Part shown: positions 48,361-59,259 of the stretch, piece by piece
Layout of the letters: each line of letters starts with the position of its first letter
Numbering within the stretch: position 1 is the first letter of the stretch
NCBI GenBank assembly: GCA_018257865.1
Contig: JAEUBA010000035.1
Span: 186,001 to 250,000 of the forward strand
Direction of reading: 5' to 3'
DNA: 64,000 bases
DNA from: Stereocaulon alpinum
Lineage: Eukaryota > Ascomycota > Lecanoromycetes > Lecanorales > Stereocaulaceae
Notes under the pieces: model-generated
The model's input: the letters and a program-made list of their open reading frames with translations, nothing else
What the model was told of the DNA's origin: nothing
Database searches by the model: none
Made by a program: the position numbers and the translations under genes

Positions 48361-49282
48361 GGCGGTAGTCTGTAATGCGTAGCCCAAATAGATGGTGAAA
48401 ATCAGTGTCGTTAGTGTTGGAATCGCACTATGATTTCTGCGGCTGCGGGTAGGTGTGGGTCACGTGCTTTGTAGGGCTGAAATTCAAGCGAGTGAAACGA
48501 CGGGTTTCCAGAGCTAGGTCTTTGTATGGCTTCCTCATCGTGGGAAGATGAGCTATTGAAACTTGACGATCTTAATGCTGTATCGAAGAGCATATTAGAT
48601 GGGTGTTGATGCTATGACTGTGGGTATCGAGATGGGCCAGTGGTGCCAGGTTTGAAGACAGCGGCCATTGTACTCGAGTGGCTTCAGTGCGCTCAGTTCG
48701 AACTTGCTACATAGGAGAGAAATCTTACGTTTGGCAAATGCAGTGGTAGAGTTGCTTTGGATGTATGAAAATAAGCTATGCTACCTGACTGTTTGGCTGA
48801 CTAGGAAAACTGAACCCTCAACCACATGAAATCTTCGAAATCTTTCGAGGTCACTAACGACAACCCTCAGCATCATTACGGAAACAAGCACTGGGCCTCA
48901 TCGGTATCTGAGCAGACACTGATCCGCCGTCATCTTCCTGCATCCGATCGTTGAAAGCTAGCCTAGCACGATACATGACACGAGCATAAAGCCCCAATTA
49001 GTGCTGAAGCTGACGTTGAACTTCCATCATCTCTCCATATCCGTCCTTCAACAGTTACCTCCGCACGATACATGACGCGAGCATTAAGCCCCAGTTAGTG
49101 CTGAAGTAGACGTCGACCTATTATCATCTTTGTATTCCACCACATCCATTCTGTTCCGTCCTCCGAATCCATAGCCATACTACCTAAATTCTACCTATCA
49201 CCAGTGGCTTGAGAGAACAGGTGTGTCTCAGAGCTTGAGGTGACGATTGCAAAGAAGTGACGATTTGGGGTTGGACACGAGC
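48361..49282. other. RPL24 promoter region and 3' flank of the Cys-rich gene
   Basis: About 920 bp between the RPL24 start and the stop of the next leftward gene. Holds the direct repeat described separately at 48966-49113. No gene seen. Confidence 0.45.
48966..49113. repeat. Imperfect direct repeat, about 97-bp period
   Basis: Two 51-nt copies, 48966-49016 and 49063-49113, match at 46 of 51 positions. The sequence after each copy is also recognisably similar (CATC and CCGTCCT blocks), so the whole is best read as an old tandem duplication of about 97 bp. Confidence 0.7.
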
Positions 49283-52200
49283 TCAGTCTTCTCTGTGTAC
49301 CTCACACACAGACCAAGGATCTGCACGGCATCCCTGCATACTCGTCAGCGACGGATCAAGATGCTGGGATCAGTCAGACTTACTCTGCAGTTCCGATCGT
49401 GGCAAGGGAACACGGGGCAAACGCCGCAACAGTCAGGGCAAACCTCTTTGTTGCAGGTCGTGCATTTGAGAAAGGTGGGGTCGTCAATACCGTTGTCGAC
49501 AAACATGTTTATCGCTTGGACTAGCCTCCAGGCGGTCGATCTCTCGCTGGGGAACGAGGCATTATCATTCACTGCTCGAGTCGCTCCGGAATACACGCAG
49601 CATGGGCTCTTGCAGAGGGCACAATTCTGGACCTCTGGACAAATGGTGCAGCGGAGGTTCTTTGACTTCCAGACACGGTTGTGCTCTGGATGCTGGCGCC
49701 AGAAGCCGCTATTAGTAGTGCCATCGAAGTACTGCACTACAGTACCAGTTAAACGACGGAGTGTATTTGTCTGTGCGGCAGCTAATGTTAGCAGGGGTTT
49801 GTGACGTCAATTCATGGTTCTGTATGATCTTACCTTTTTCGCCTTTCTCACACCCTCAGGCAGATGCCTATCTGGGTCGTTGGGTATGTCCATTAACACT
49901 CTCAGGGCAGAATCGATTGTGGTGCCATGCAAGGTTGGAGGGCTGATTCTGCTGCCTGTAAGGGTGTTTGATGCAGATGCGTTGAGGCTGCTTTGTTTTG
50001 ACGAGTTTGTCTTGGCTCTCGGTGAGGAAGGTGCAGTCGTGGAAGATGAATCCCAAGAATTGCCGATGGCATTGCATGTGGGAGAGGAAGGTACAGTAGT
50101 GTATGGTGAGGCCCACGAATTGTACATAACGTTGCGTGCAGGAGACAAAGGCGAGACGGCGAATGCTGGAGCCGAAGAATTCTCCACGAAAGTTCGTGCA
50201 AAGAGAGGTATAGGAGGTACGGAAAGGGGCTCATCATACTCGATTGGCTCATCAGGTACTGCACCCAGATTCGAGGTGCTCATTAAAGTGGGTCGACCCA
50301 CTGTGCCAGCAATCGAACTAGACTTAGGACTGAGCTTCTCACTTGAGAACACTCTCTTCACCTTTCTATAAGCGTCGCCGCCGAGACCCATCTCGCCAGT
50401 CAGGTTGATATCGTTTGCTGTCTGGATCTGTGCTTCAATTATGGGGGAGCCGGTTGTGTTGTTAACAAGTGAGGATGTCCGGTTTACAGTATGAGGAAGT
50501 GAGGAGTCCAGGTGAGTTGAGAATTCCGGATTCAGGTTGTTAGTGATTGTGGGACGCGTGTTGAGCGGGGCAAGGTCATCACCGGTCAGCGATGAGCTCT
50601 TCGATAGGTTTCCACGCGCATTCGTTGTTATGGAGCATTCCTTCGCACGTCTCATTGATGGCTTAATCTCCGTTATACTACTGGCGCTAGCATCGATGGA
50701 AGTATTGCGATCGTCTGAGGAGGACCCTTGAATTTCACTGATTGAAGTTTTCCCCATGCTTTTGGCCAAAGATGAGCTCTCCTTCGCCGACAACAGGCCT
50801 TCATCCTCGCTACTCGCATTGGGTGGTGTCATGATGCTAGTGTTGCCGGCAAAAGAGCTCGTGTTGCTGTTATTCTCTGGCACCGTTCGATGGACACAAG
50901 TTCCGCCCATGGTAGCCGGACGAGAATGTACAAGCTTGCAGGCGCCAGGAGCAGATTTGTTGCAGACGAAGGGCGATAGCAGCGGAATGGCGTCGTGCTC
51001 AAAGCAAGCGTTACGATCCCTTACTATGTCTCTACTCGTTGTGGTGGTGGAGAGCGATGGCCAGGGTTCGTGAGGTAAATTGGGCAGCATGTCGTACACA
51101 TCGTCCGGAGAACTTTGCTCGCTAAGCACTTCTGCGCTGGAGTTCGGTTGCGGGGCTGCAAGGTTTGTGACGACAAGATTCATTGGCTCAGAGTCCTGGC
51201 CACCCCAATGCTTCACTTCAGGGCTCTCCTCCATTGGGGAATGAGGGTCGGTGGGAATGATGCCCGCAAAGTTAACAGCTGGAGACTCGAGACTGTCTTC
51301 GCTATCGGGGGAAAGTGCTGACATAGACAATTGGTCCAGACTAGGTTTGGATGAAAACGAGCTGAACGCACTCGCCACTGGCTGCGTCGCTCGATTTGAC
51401 GAGATGTCAGAGTTGCTATGGAGATAGATAGAATTACGCGCAGTCCTCAAGGAAGCCTGTTGACGGTCTTCTGTAGTAGGGGGACTTGTGGTCTCTTCGA
51501 TTTGGCACGTAGAGCAGGTGTCCTGACCATATGTGGACCGGAGATATAGACTCTCGATCTTCTTCACAAGAAAACTATTGTTGGTCAACTTAGGGATCTT
51601 AGGCTCAGCGTAAGCCGAGTCATCATCTTCAGGATCGAATGCGAAGCCAAAGTAACTGCGGAGATCTGGGAAACCATGCTCGAGAATATAATTAAATAAA
51701 TCATCTACTTCTGCTTCGTACCATCCCTTCGACCCTCCAAAACTGCGGACCTTCTCGTACTTGGCCTGGAGAAGCTCTTCTTCGTCCTGGTCCTCTCCAG
51801 ACGAGAATTCGAGTAGTGATTGTGGCGGGGATGCTGGGCTCCAGTCTTCCGCAAGTGAGAAAATCGGTGACAGGGTAGACTCTGCCCTTTGCGAGACTAC
51901 ACTTGTAGACAGGCTTCGACGTATTGTAGCACGATCGGGCGACGGCTCCACGATTTGATATCCGTAACTGTGACTGTTTGCGTCGAAGATCGCCGCGAAG
52001 ACGTCGTCGTCGTGGCTGCTTGGCGTATATTCTCCGACCGCTGCTCTGGTGGTCACAATTGCCTCCTGAGAGGTCACGCTGGTAGAGAGGCTCCGATGTA
52101 TCGAAGCACGATTGTGCGATGGCTTCGCGCTTTGGTCGTCGTAATCGAGACAATTTGCGTTAAAGATTGCCGCAAAGACGTTGTCGTCGTGGCTGCTGGG

Positions 52201-52473
52201 CTCATGCTTTCCGTTCGCAGCTTTGGTGTCCACAGTCAGGCTGGGCTTGCGCTTCAAGAACCTGGGCATATTGATGCGCGGAAGGCGGGATAGCTGTTCC
52301 ATTGTCGACGACGAAAGTGAGAGGCGTCGGGCTTTTAAAGGAATGTTTGCATCTACAAGTGATGCCACTTCGTCGAAGACTGGTGGGATGTCGCTCATGG
52401 ATTTTGGGAGTCCGCGGAGAGCAATGGAGAGCCGTGTACCGCTCGCACCAGCGACGAAGCCATCACTGAACAT
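49283..52473 (-). CDS. Large disordered protein with Cys-rich C-terminal domain, unknown
   Basis: Three exons: 52473-49834, 49770-49384, 49333-49283, giving 1,025 residues. I do not recognise the family. Most of the protein is Ser-rich and disordered. Residues about 75-170 hold two copies of a 45-50 residue unit, each with SSHDD, VFAAIF and RRSLSTS-like ends. Near the end of exon 1 a PSSP-containing unit is also repeated. The last 150 residues are compact and Cys/Trp-rich, with CTIC, CALC, CTTC and CPDC pairs, likely a zinc-binding module. The last intron and the 16-residue end are less certain. The start could be the ATG at 52473 or a nearby later one. No signal peptide. Confidence 0.7.
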
Positions 52474-52952
52474 TTTACCTATTGTTGCTACCCAACAGAG
52501 TATATTCAGCAAGCTGTGAGATACGTCAACAGCACATTACGATTCAGAGCTCTATTTACAATGTTAATTTGAGTGTTGAGGCCGGTTAAGGCTGGCAGGC
52601 TGGCGGCCCGAAGCTGTTTTGGAAATCCGTTGCATTGATCTGGTACCTTTCCATGTGGTTGTTGCCACAGAGCCTGTGGAATTTGTGCAGCACAGCTAAG
52701 GTTGACGGTGTTATTCATAATTCTATGCGTGGGGCACTGATGACATTCCTAAGGAGCTCAACTTCAGGCACGCAAGAGTGGAACACATTGAAGCTCGACC
52801 ATGCCTTAGGCCTGCCTAATGCACAATCAAGAGTGTGTTATAATTGACAGCAAAGACAAAGGAGGTTGCTCTACCTTTAGAATACCTGGGATCCATGGTC
52901 ACATGTTCATCATACGTTTCGTATGCTCGCTGTCTGCCTCGAATCATTGACA
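52474..52952. other. Intergenic
   Basis: Upstream of the Cys-rich gene and downstream of UBC13. Nothing supported inside. Confidence 0.4.
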
Positions 52953-53560
52953 TCAAGCCTTTGCGTACTGACGAGTCCATTCCCTTGCAGTCTGTATAGC
53001 CGCTTGTTCATCCTCCTTCCACCTCTGAGCCACGTCGTTTGCAAGCGGATCGTCCGGGTTGGGCGCACCCAAAAGAGCTTGTATCGAGAGAAGTATGGTA
53101 CGTATCTGAAGGGCTGGAGACCAATTACCTGCTCTCGTTAGATGGGTGGGCGTATGTTGAGAGGGTGTGGAAGGTACTCTTGAGGACATCGAGGCAGATG
53201 CGGCCCAGCTTATCAATGTTCGGATGGTAAATCTTCGTGAGAAATCGAATCTTCGGTGGAGTCATGGGGTAGTCGTCAGGGAGGAAGAGTTCGAGCTTGA
53301 AGATACCGGCTGGAGTGTAGATAAGCTTTGGCTTGATTTATAGAGACTTTCTACCAACATTCGTAAGGTGATTGAGAGGGGCCATGAATCATAACATCGA
53401 AATACCTCAAGTTGTCCTCGTGTGGTACAGCACTGATGCCGGGAACTCTGTGTTATGGTATCAGCCCAGCCGTTTCTAGGGCACTGAACTGAGAATAGAC
53501 GTACGGTTCTGCCATCAAACGCTCTGTCTCCTTCACAATTCTCTTTGGTAGCGCGGCCAT
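52953..53560 (-). CDS. UBC13: Ubiquitin-conjugating enzyme E2 Ubc13
   Basis: Makes Lys63-linked ubiquitin chains together with an Mms2-type partner, in post-replication DNA repair and signalling. Four exons: 53560-53505, 53447-53359, 53309-53178, 53128-52953, giving 150 residues. Splicing joins the N-terminal helix (PKRIVKETERLM), HEDNLRYFDV, the HPN motif (77-79), the active-site Cys87 in RICLDVLK, and the very conserved WSPALQIRTILLSIQALLGA (95-114), followed by the C-terminal helix. The active Cys falls at the standard position 87, which supports the exon model. The donor of intron 2 (GTTGGT) is unusual but gives the expected frame. Confidence 0.95.
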
Positions 53561-54290
53561 TCTGCCTGGCTGTTGAAGTCCCTTCAGCCGTACGCACCTC
53601 TCTCGTCAATCCCAGGCCAATTTGGGGCTTCGGTGACACGCTCAGTAATAGCAAACGCCCTCAACGAACGGTAAACGTTCGCGAGGGTACACTTAGTGAA
53701 GGCGCGATGATCCTGACCTGTTGTTCTATGAAGCCTGGCGTTGCTGAGACATGGTGTTGGATTGACAGAGCAGAGCTCCCTCAAGGCAGTACCTACGCAG
53801 CAAGGCTTGCTCAGCGGGCGATTGTTTGCTTGGCACTTGCCGTCACTGCCAGATTTGAGCTAAACTAATTGGGCTACTGTTCCCGCGGCTGCGCTTGCCA
53901 CTAGGGTTTGCAAAGGTTTGACAATGAAGATTTGATAAGTTTCTGAACGAACGCCCGACAGGTTCACTCCCTGGAGAGATGGCATACACTGGACAGATTC
54001 GACACCTTCCCTGTCCTCGTATCTATCGTTCTGCGGTCCAGGTTTAGGTCTCTCTCTAAAGCTTTGTACTAGTGTACAACATGCCTACATCTATACCTAG
54101 AACGTTCATTGGTGCTGGCATTTTCATTCACTCCTTATCAGCCGTTCCCTGCTATGGAAATTGGGGTGGCTACGATCTCCAATCAGTCCATGTCACCAAT
54201 CAAATCCGCCATCGCTTACCAGAATAATAGCCTAATATACTTTAGCCTGTCAACCTTCATGTCATAAGCCTAATGTAAGGTTTAAATGAC
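53561..54290. promoter_or_regulatory. Divergent upstream region of UBC13 and MTC5
   Basis: A 730-bp region between start codons on opposite strands. It should hold both promoters. A 107-codon frame at 53545-53868 overlaps UBC13 exon 1 and is rejected. No motif identified. Confidence 0.45.
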
Positions 54291-57200
54291 ATGGAAGAAA
54301 TGGAACCATCTCAGGGTTCAACTTCAGCTTACGACAGCCCAACTTTTAAAAAGGATGGCTCGTTCGAACTGGACAAGCCGGTTGGCTCTGCGTCCATTTC
54401 GCCCTGTGGTAGAGATGTAGTTCTGGCCTCGTATGCTATATCTAGGAAAGCTCACTCTTTGCGATGATAAGCTGCTAACGATGTGTAGGCGGCAAGGTCT
54501 GCACATTATCGATCTCGACTCCCCCTGGGCTCCACCCCGACACTTGCCTCACCACACTCCATGGGAGGTAGCTGATGTCCAGTGGTCACCATTCGCTGCA
54601 CGAGATTATTGGGTAGTCAGCACTTCAAATCAAAAAGCCCTTGTGTGGAATCTGGGATTGGTCAATGCCAAGTCTTCAGTTGAGCATGTACTCCATGCGC
54701 ATACTCGTGCAATCACAGACATTAATTTCTCAGCTCATCATCCGGATATCCTTGCTACGTGTGCTGTTGATAGCTTTGTTCATTGTTGGGATCTTCGACA
54801 TCCAGCTAGGCCAGCAATGACATTCTGTGATTGGTTTGCAGGTGCAACACAAGTCAAGTGGAACAGACAGGACTCACACGTCATTGCCTCGTCTCATGAC
54901 AAATTTCTTCGAATTTGGGATGACAGAAAGGGTGCCTTTCCATTGCGATCAATAGAAGCGCATGCCACTAAGATTTACGGCGTGGATTGGGACAGAATTG
55001 AAACGAACAAGCTAGTCACCTGCTCTTTAGATAAGACGATCAAATTTTGGGACTTTAACAAAGAGGAAGACGCACCCGAACGCGATCTGCACGTGTCATT
55101 CCCCGTATGGAGAGCGCGTTACACCCCTTTTGGATTTGGTATACTGGCAATGCCCCAGCGTGGAGACTATGATTTACACCTGTATGATAGGCGCAAAGAT
55201 GGATCCGAAGACCAAGAACACAAAACTGCTGCAGTGCATAAATTTGGCGGTCACAATGATCATGTCAAAGAATTCTTGTGGCGACCGAGGGGCAGCATCA
55301 CGGAGAGTACCGATGAGCGTGAGTTTCAACTTGTGTCATGGGGTACCGATCGAGTGTTACGCCTCCATCAGGTTGACGAAGATGTGCTTGGTACCGTTGG
55401 GTATGAAAAAGGTGTAAAGCGAAACTTCAACGTTACACGCAAGAACGCTGTCTACAAGACCTTCCGAGAGAATCCAGCTACGACGACTGAAGAGGATGCT
55501 TCGACAAGCCTTTTGGAAGGATCTTCCAAGCTTGGTATGCGGTCTGCGCTGAGTGTCGGGATGAGCAAGGTTTCTGTACCATTCATTGGTGGATATGGGA
55601 CTGGAGGCTTCATGAGTCCAGTGTTGGGACTGAAGTCTCCTGCACGAAGGGAAATGGATCCCATTACTTGGATGCGCGGTGTGAAAATTGGGAAACGTGA
55701 GACCTCACCTGATATGCACCAAAGTGTTTCTTCTATTATGTCTCCAAGCCTGAGACTGGATCCGACTTGGGACGGTTTTGAATCTTTGGGAGAGGAAATT
55801 ACGCATGTGGGAGACAGATTCCGAAAGGTCAAATTTGATACGGTATGGTTGTTGAACTAGAGCTCTGTCAAGCACTAGGCTGACAAGGAACAGATTGATG
55901 TTCAGCGGCGGTATGTAATTGTGTCACTCTCTGGGCCATGGGGGCCCTCGAATGATGCTGTCTATCTACGAACTCGTATTGATTTCCCGGTCGCCTATCC
56001 TGATTCAGCAACACCGTCTGTCTCTCTTGAAAAGGTAGCTTCAGTCAGCGACGGCGTGGTGAACAAAATAGACTCAGATCTCGCCTTCATCACAGCTAGC
56101 TTCGCTTCTCGACAGAGAAGCTCGTTGGAAGCTATATTACGTTATCTTTTAGGGGAACAAACCCTGGAAGACAGTCTACTGTGGTTGAAGAAGAGGGAAA
56201 GTGTCGACTTGGATTCCACTCAAGACTTGGATCTGAGCTCAAGCGACGAGGAAGACGAAGGGCCTGGTAATTACGTGGACTCCCAAGGGGACGGTATGGA
56301 TAACAGTGACCCCATGGTCGCCATCTCGAATGCTCGATACAATGTTCCACTGCCCAAAGCATGTGGAGCGCTGTGGGCAGGCAATGGTCTTTTGATCTGC
56401 TTTTTCCCCTCGAAACCGGAAAAGGAGTCTTCATTGCTCGAGATGAGTCTCAAGACGAACGACCGATCCTCAAGGACCCGCAGGACCATGTTCGAGGGGT
56501 TTGGAAGACTTCAGAACATGTCTAGCCGACAGAAGCGACATGCGTCGACGTTAGAGACCATTGAGAGTGGTGATTCTGACTCTGACGAATCCGCTACGTC
56601 GTCCTCTGCATCCTCGTCCCCTTCAGAAGATATTGGGTTGCCCCAGCACCACTTCATGCCAAGTATGGCGTTCCGTGGTGACATGCACGAAGGACAGCCG
56701 GGCGTCACCTTAGATGGGTCGCAGAGATCGAGCAGTGACAGCAGGCTCAGAAAGTCCACCACTTCGACTACGAACATGTTTGTTTCTATCCACGACTTCC
56801 TCGACCTCCTTCCTGCAAAGCAGCGCCTCGCTAATGACTACACAATCGGAGATGGGTCTCTTGGCTCTACCCAGAATGAAAAAGTCGCCAAAGAGAACGG
56901 CAGTCTAGATTTAGCTGACGTGTGGTCCTTCGTTGGTCTGTTGCTGCAAGACAAAGTGCCTTTGGAATTGATACACCACCCTCGAGAGGAAGGATCCATC
57001 GTAACAGTTGCACGTCGTGCTCTATCAGAACTCAGGGATCAGGACAGTGCAATCGATTTATCATTCGATGACCTAGAAGAGCGGACATCAACACTCATGC
57101 CAGCATCTGTCAAATGGGGCGACCATCCTTTCGGGCGGTGGTGGTTTGTTCAGTCATTGTACGTTTCGCCTCCGTACCACTAGTCTAGAGGCTGCTGACA

Positions 57201-58685
57201 GGCGTCAGATTCCGCTATTACGAACACTTGGCCGATGTCCAGATGCTGGCAATGCTGTCATGCGCGTTCAGCGAGCCTCGAAAGTCGCGGAAAAGCCCAG
57301 GGGAGGATAAGCACCTTTCGAGTCCGAATGCCTCGGCAGCCTCTTCGGATGCGCTATATTGGCGTTGGAACGTCCAAAATGACTACTACCCTTCTGAGGA
57401 GGTTGCAAAGGCTCAGTTACAGCCTGCTTCTCCCCATTTGTCGGATCATGTCGACTACCAGAACATACACAGTGGACCGCACTCCTCGACGTCTTCGACT
57501 GGAGCACCAATGAGCGATCTATCCGCGAGCAATACACCTCCATCGTACTACAAGCCTCTTCGCGCAAGCTTGGAACGTAGAGAGTCGCAAGCAACGAGTC
57601 TGTCTACCTCGCCTGAGCATCTACGCCACACGCATCGCTCGAGCTCCAACCTCAGCGCTCTCGCAGCCTCGTTCTCACTTCCTCGTCCGTTTTATTTCAG
57701 CACTTCAGCTGCCTCTTCACCACCTAATACACATTCTAGAAAGCGATTGAGCCCAGAAGATAGCTATCACAGTACACCATCGTCGACCGTGACTTGGAAT
57801 CAGGCATTTTCGGGAAGATCTTCGACGATAACAGAAGACCCCAGAGCAGGTCTCACGCTTGCGATCTCAGGTAACAACGAGAATATTCCTCCTACACCTA
57901 AGAAGCTTGGCTTCACCATCAAATTAAAGAACCAAGATCAATTTCACAATGAAGGTCACGCCAATATGACCCTCCTTGACCCAAGCGAAGAATGGCGATA
58001 CTGCGCCTACAGAGAGGCATACGCACATCTTCTCTACATCTGGGGCATGCCCATTGCAAGGACGGAGATCTTGAAATACAATCACCCTCAGGCTGCGGGC
58101 TCAGTGCCATTCTACACATCATTTCAAGACACCGCGTCCCTGCTCGCTATCGGCACGGCGACTTCAGATCTCGAGGCCGCAAACCTCGGCTTCAGAGACT
58201 ACTGCGGATCCTGCTTAGCCACCCTCCCACCCAAATCAACAAGTCGCCGCTGCCAGTCCTGCTCCACGAAACAACCTCCCCCAACATGCTGCTTCTGCGC
58301 CACCATCATCCGCGCCGCCTCATCTCCCTGTCTCAACTGCGGCCACGCCCTCCACACTTCGTGCCGCAACCTCCTTCCTCAAACCTCAGCAGATATGCCC
58401 AACGAATGTAGCTCGGGCTGCAGCTGCATATGTACCGATCAAACTGTCGTGGCAATTTATTTACCCGAGTTGACCACAAAACACTCCTTCGAAGTCTCTC
58501 CCGCCATCACCATAATCGGAGACGCAGGCGTAAATGAGCAAGAGCAGCTAGGCTGGCGTGAGACTGGAGAGTGGGAAGATGTGGCGTATCAGAGCCTTGC
58601 ATCCAATCTCGTACCGAGACAAGAAGTCAGGTCGAAGGGGAGCAAGATTTGGAGAGGAAGAATGGGGAGGATGGGGAGTATGTAG
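54291..58685 (+). CDS. MTC5: WDR59/Mtc5-type subunit of the SEA (GATOR2) complex
   Basis: Vacuolar-membrane scaffold subunit that regulates TORC1 in response to amino acids. Four exons: 54291-54430, 54489-55842, 55894-57158, 57209-58685, giving 1,411 residues. An N-terminal WD40 propeller (about residues 30-370) shows blades ending in LVWNL, VHCWD, LRIWDD and IKFWDF. An RWD domain follows at about 505-605 (starting YVIVSLSGPWG), then acidic and Ser-rich linkers, and a C-terminal Cys/His-rich RING-like zinc domain at about 1252-1330 with CGSC, CQSC, CCFC, CLNCGHALH and CSSGCSC. That order, WD40-RWD-RING, is diagnostic for WDR59/Mtc5. Exon 1 ATG gives a short acidic leader; the introns have clear CTAAC or CTGAC branch sites. 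Confidence 0.93.
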
Positions 58686-59259
58686 GAATATGCATGTATA
58701 GCTGGATTTGCTTGAGCCGGATGTCCGACTTTGTTTTGGGAGAGGAAGATACCCCTACGTTTGTATTGGATCTTTGGAATGGAGACCGGGGCGTTTTTGG
58801 ACTCGGATCAATGTGGAGGAATCATTTATACAGGAAATCTTATGGGCATCTCGAGTGGACATTTAGCGCGTATATATCTTCGGTTGTATCAAGTACCTAT
58901 GATGTACCATAGAGTAGAGACAACTAATAACGGAAACATAATCAAATCAAAGACGCGCAAGGTAGCACTGCCCGTTCGAAACCATGATAGCTGAGGAACG
59001 TCTACACCTATTCACAATCAATGAACGACATAGAAAGCACCCCTGAGCCACACGTATCAAAAGCCCAAAGTCGGCTGCTCTTCAGCCAGTACAACCAAGT
59101 AGCCAGCACGATTGAGATATCAACACTCCGTTCACAACCCCCAGTATACATTCAACTAACGACTACCCGCACATCCCAACTCCACAAAAAAAGTACAGAA
59201 ACCCCCCCACCCCAATGTCCTCCATCCCAAACCGCCCGGCCCCGCCCCAACCAAAAGCC
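58686..59259. other. Convergent 3' flanks
   Basis: Between MTC5 (rightward) and the 900-residue gene (leftward). Open frames are short. Nothing else seen. Confidence 0.4.
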
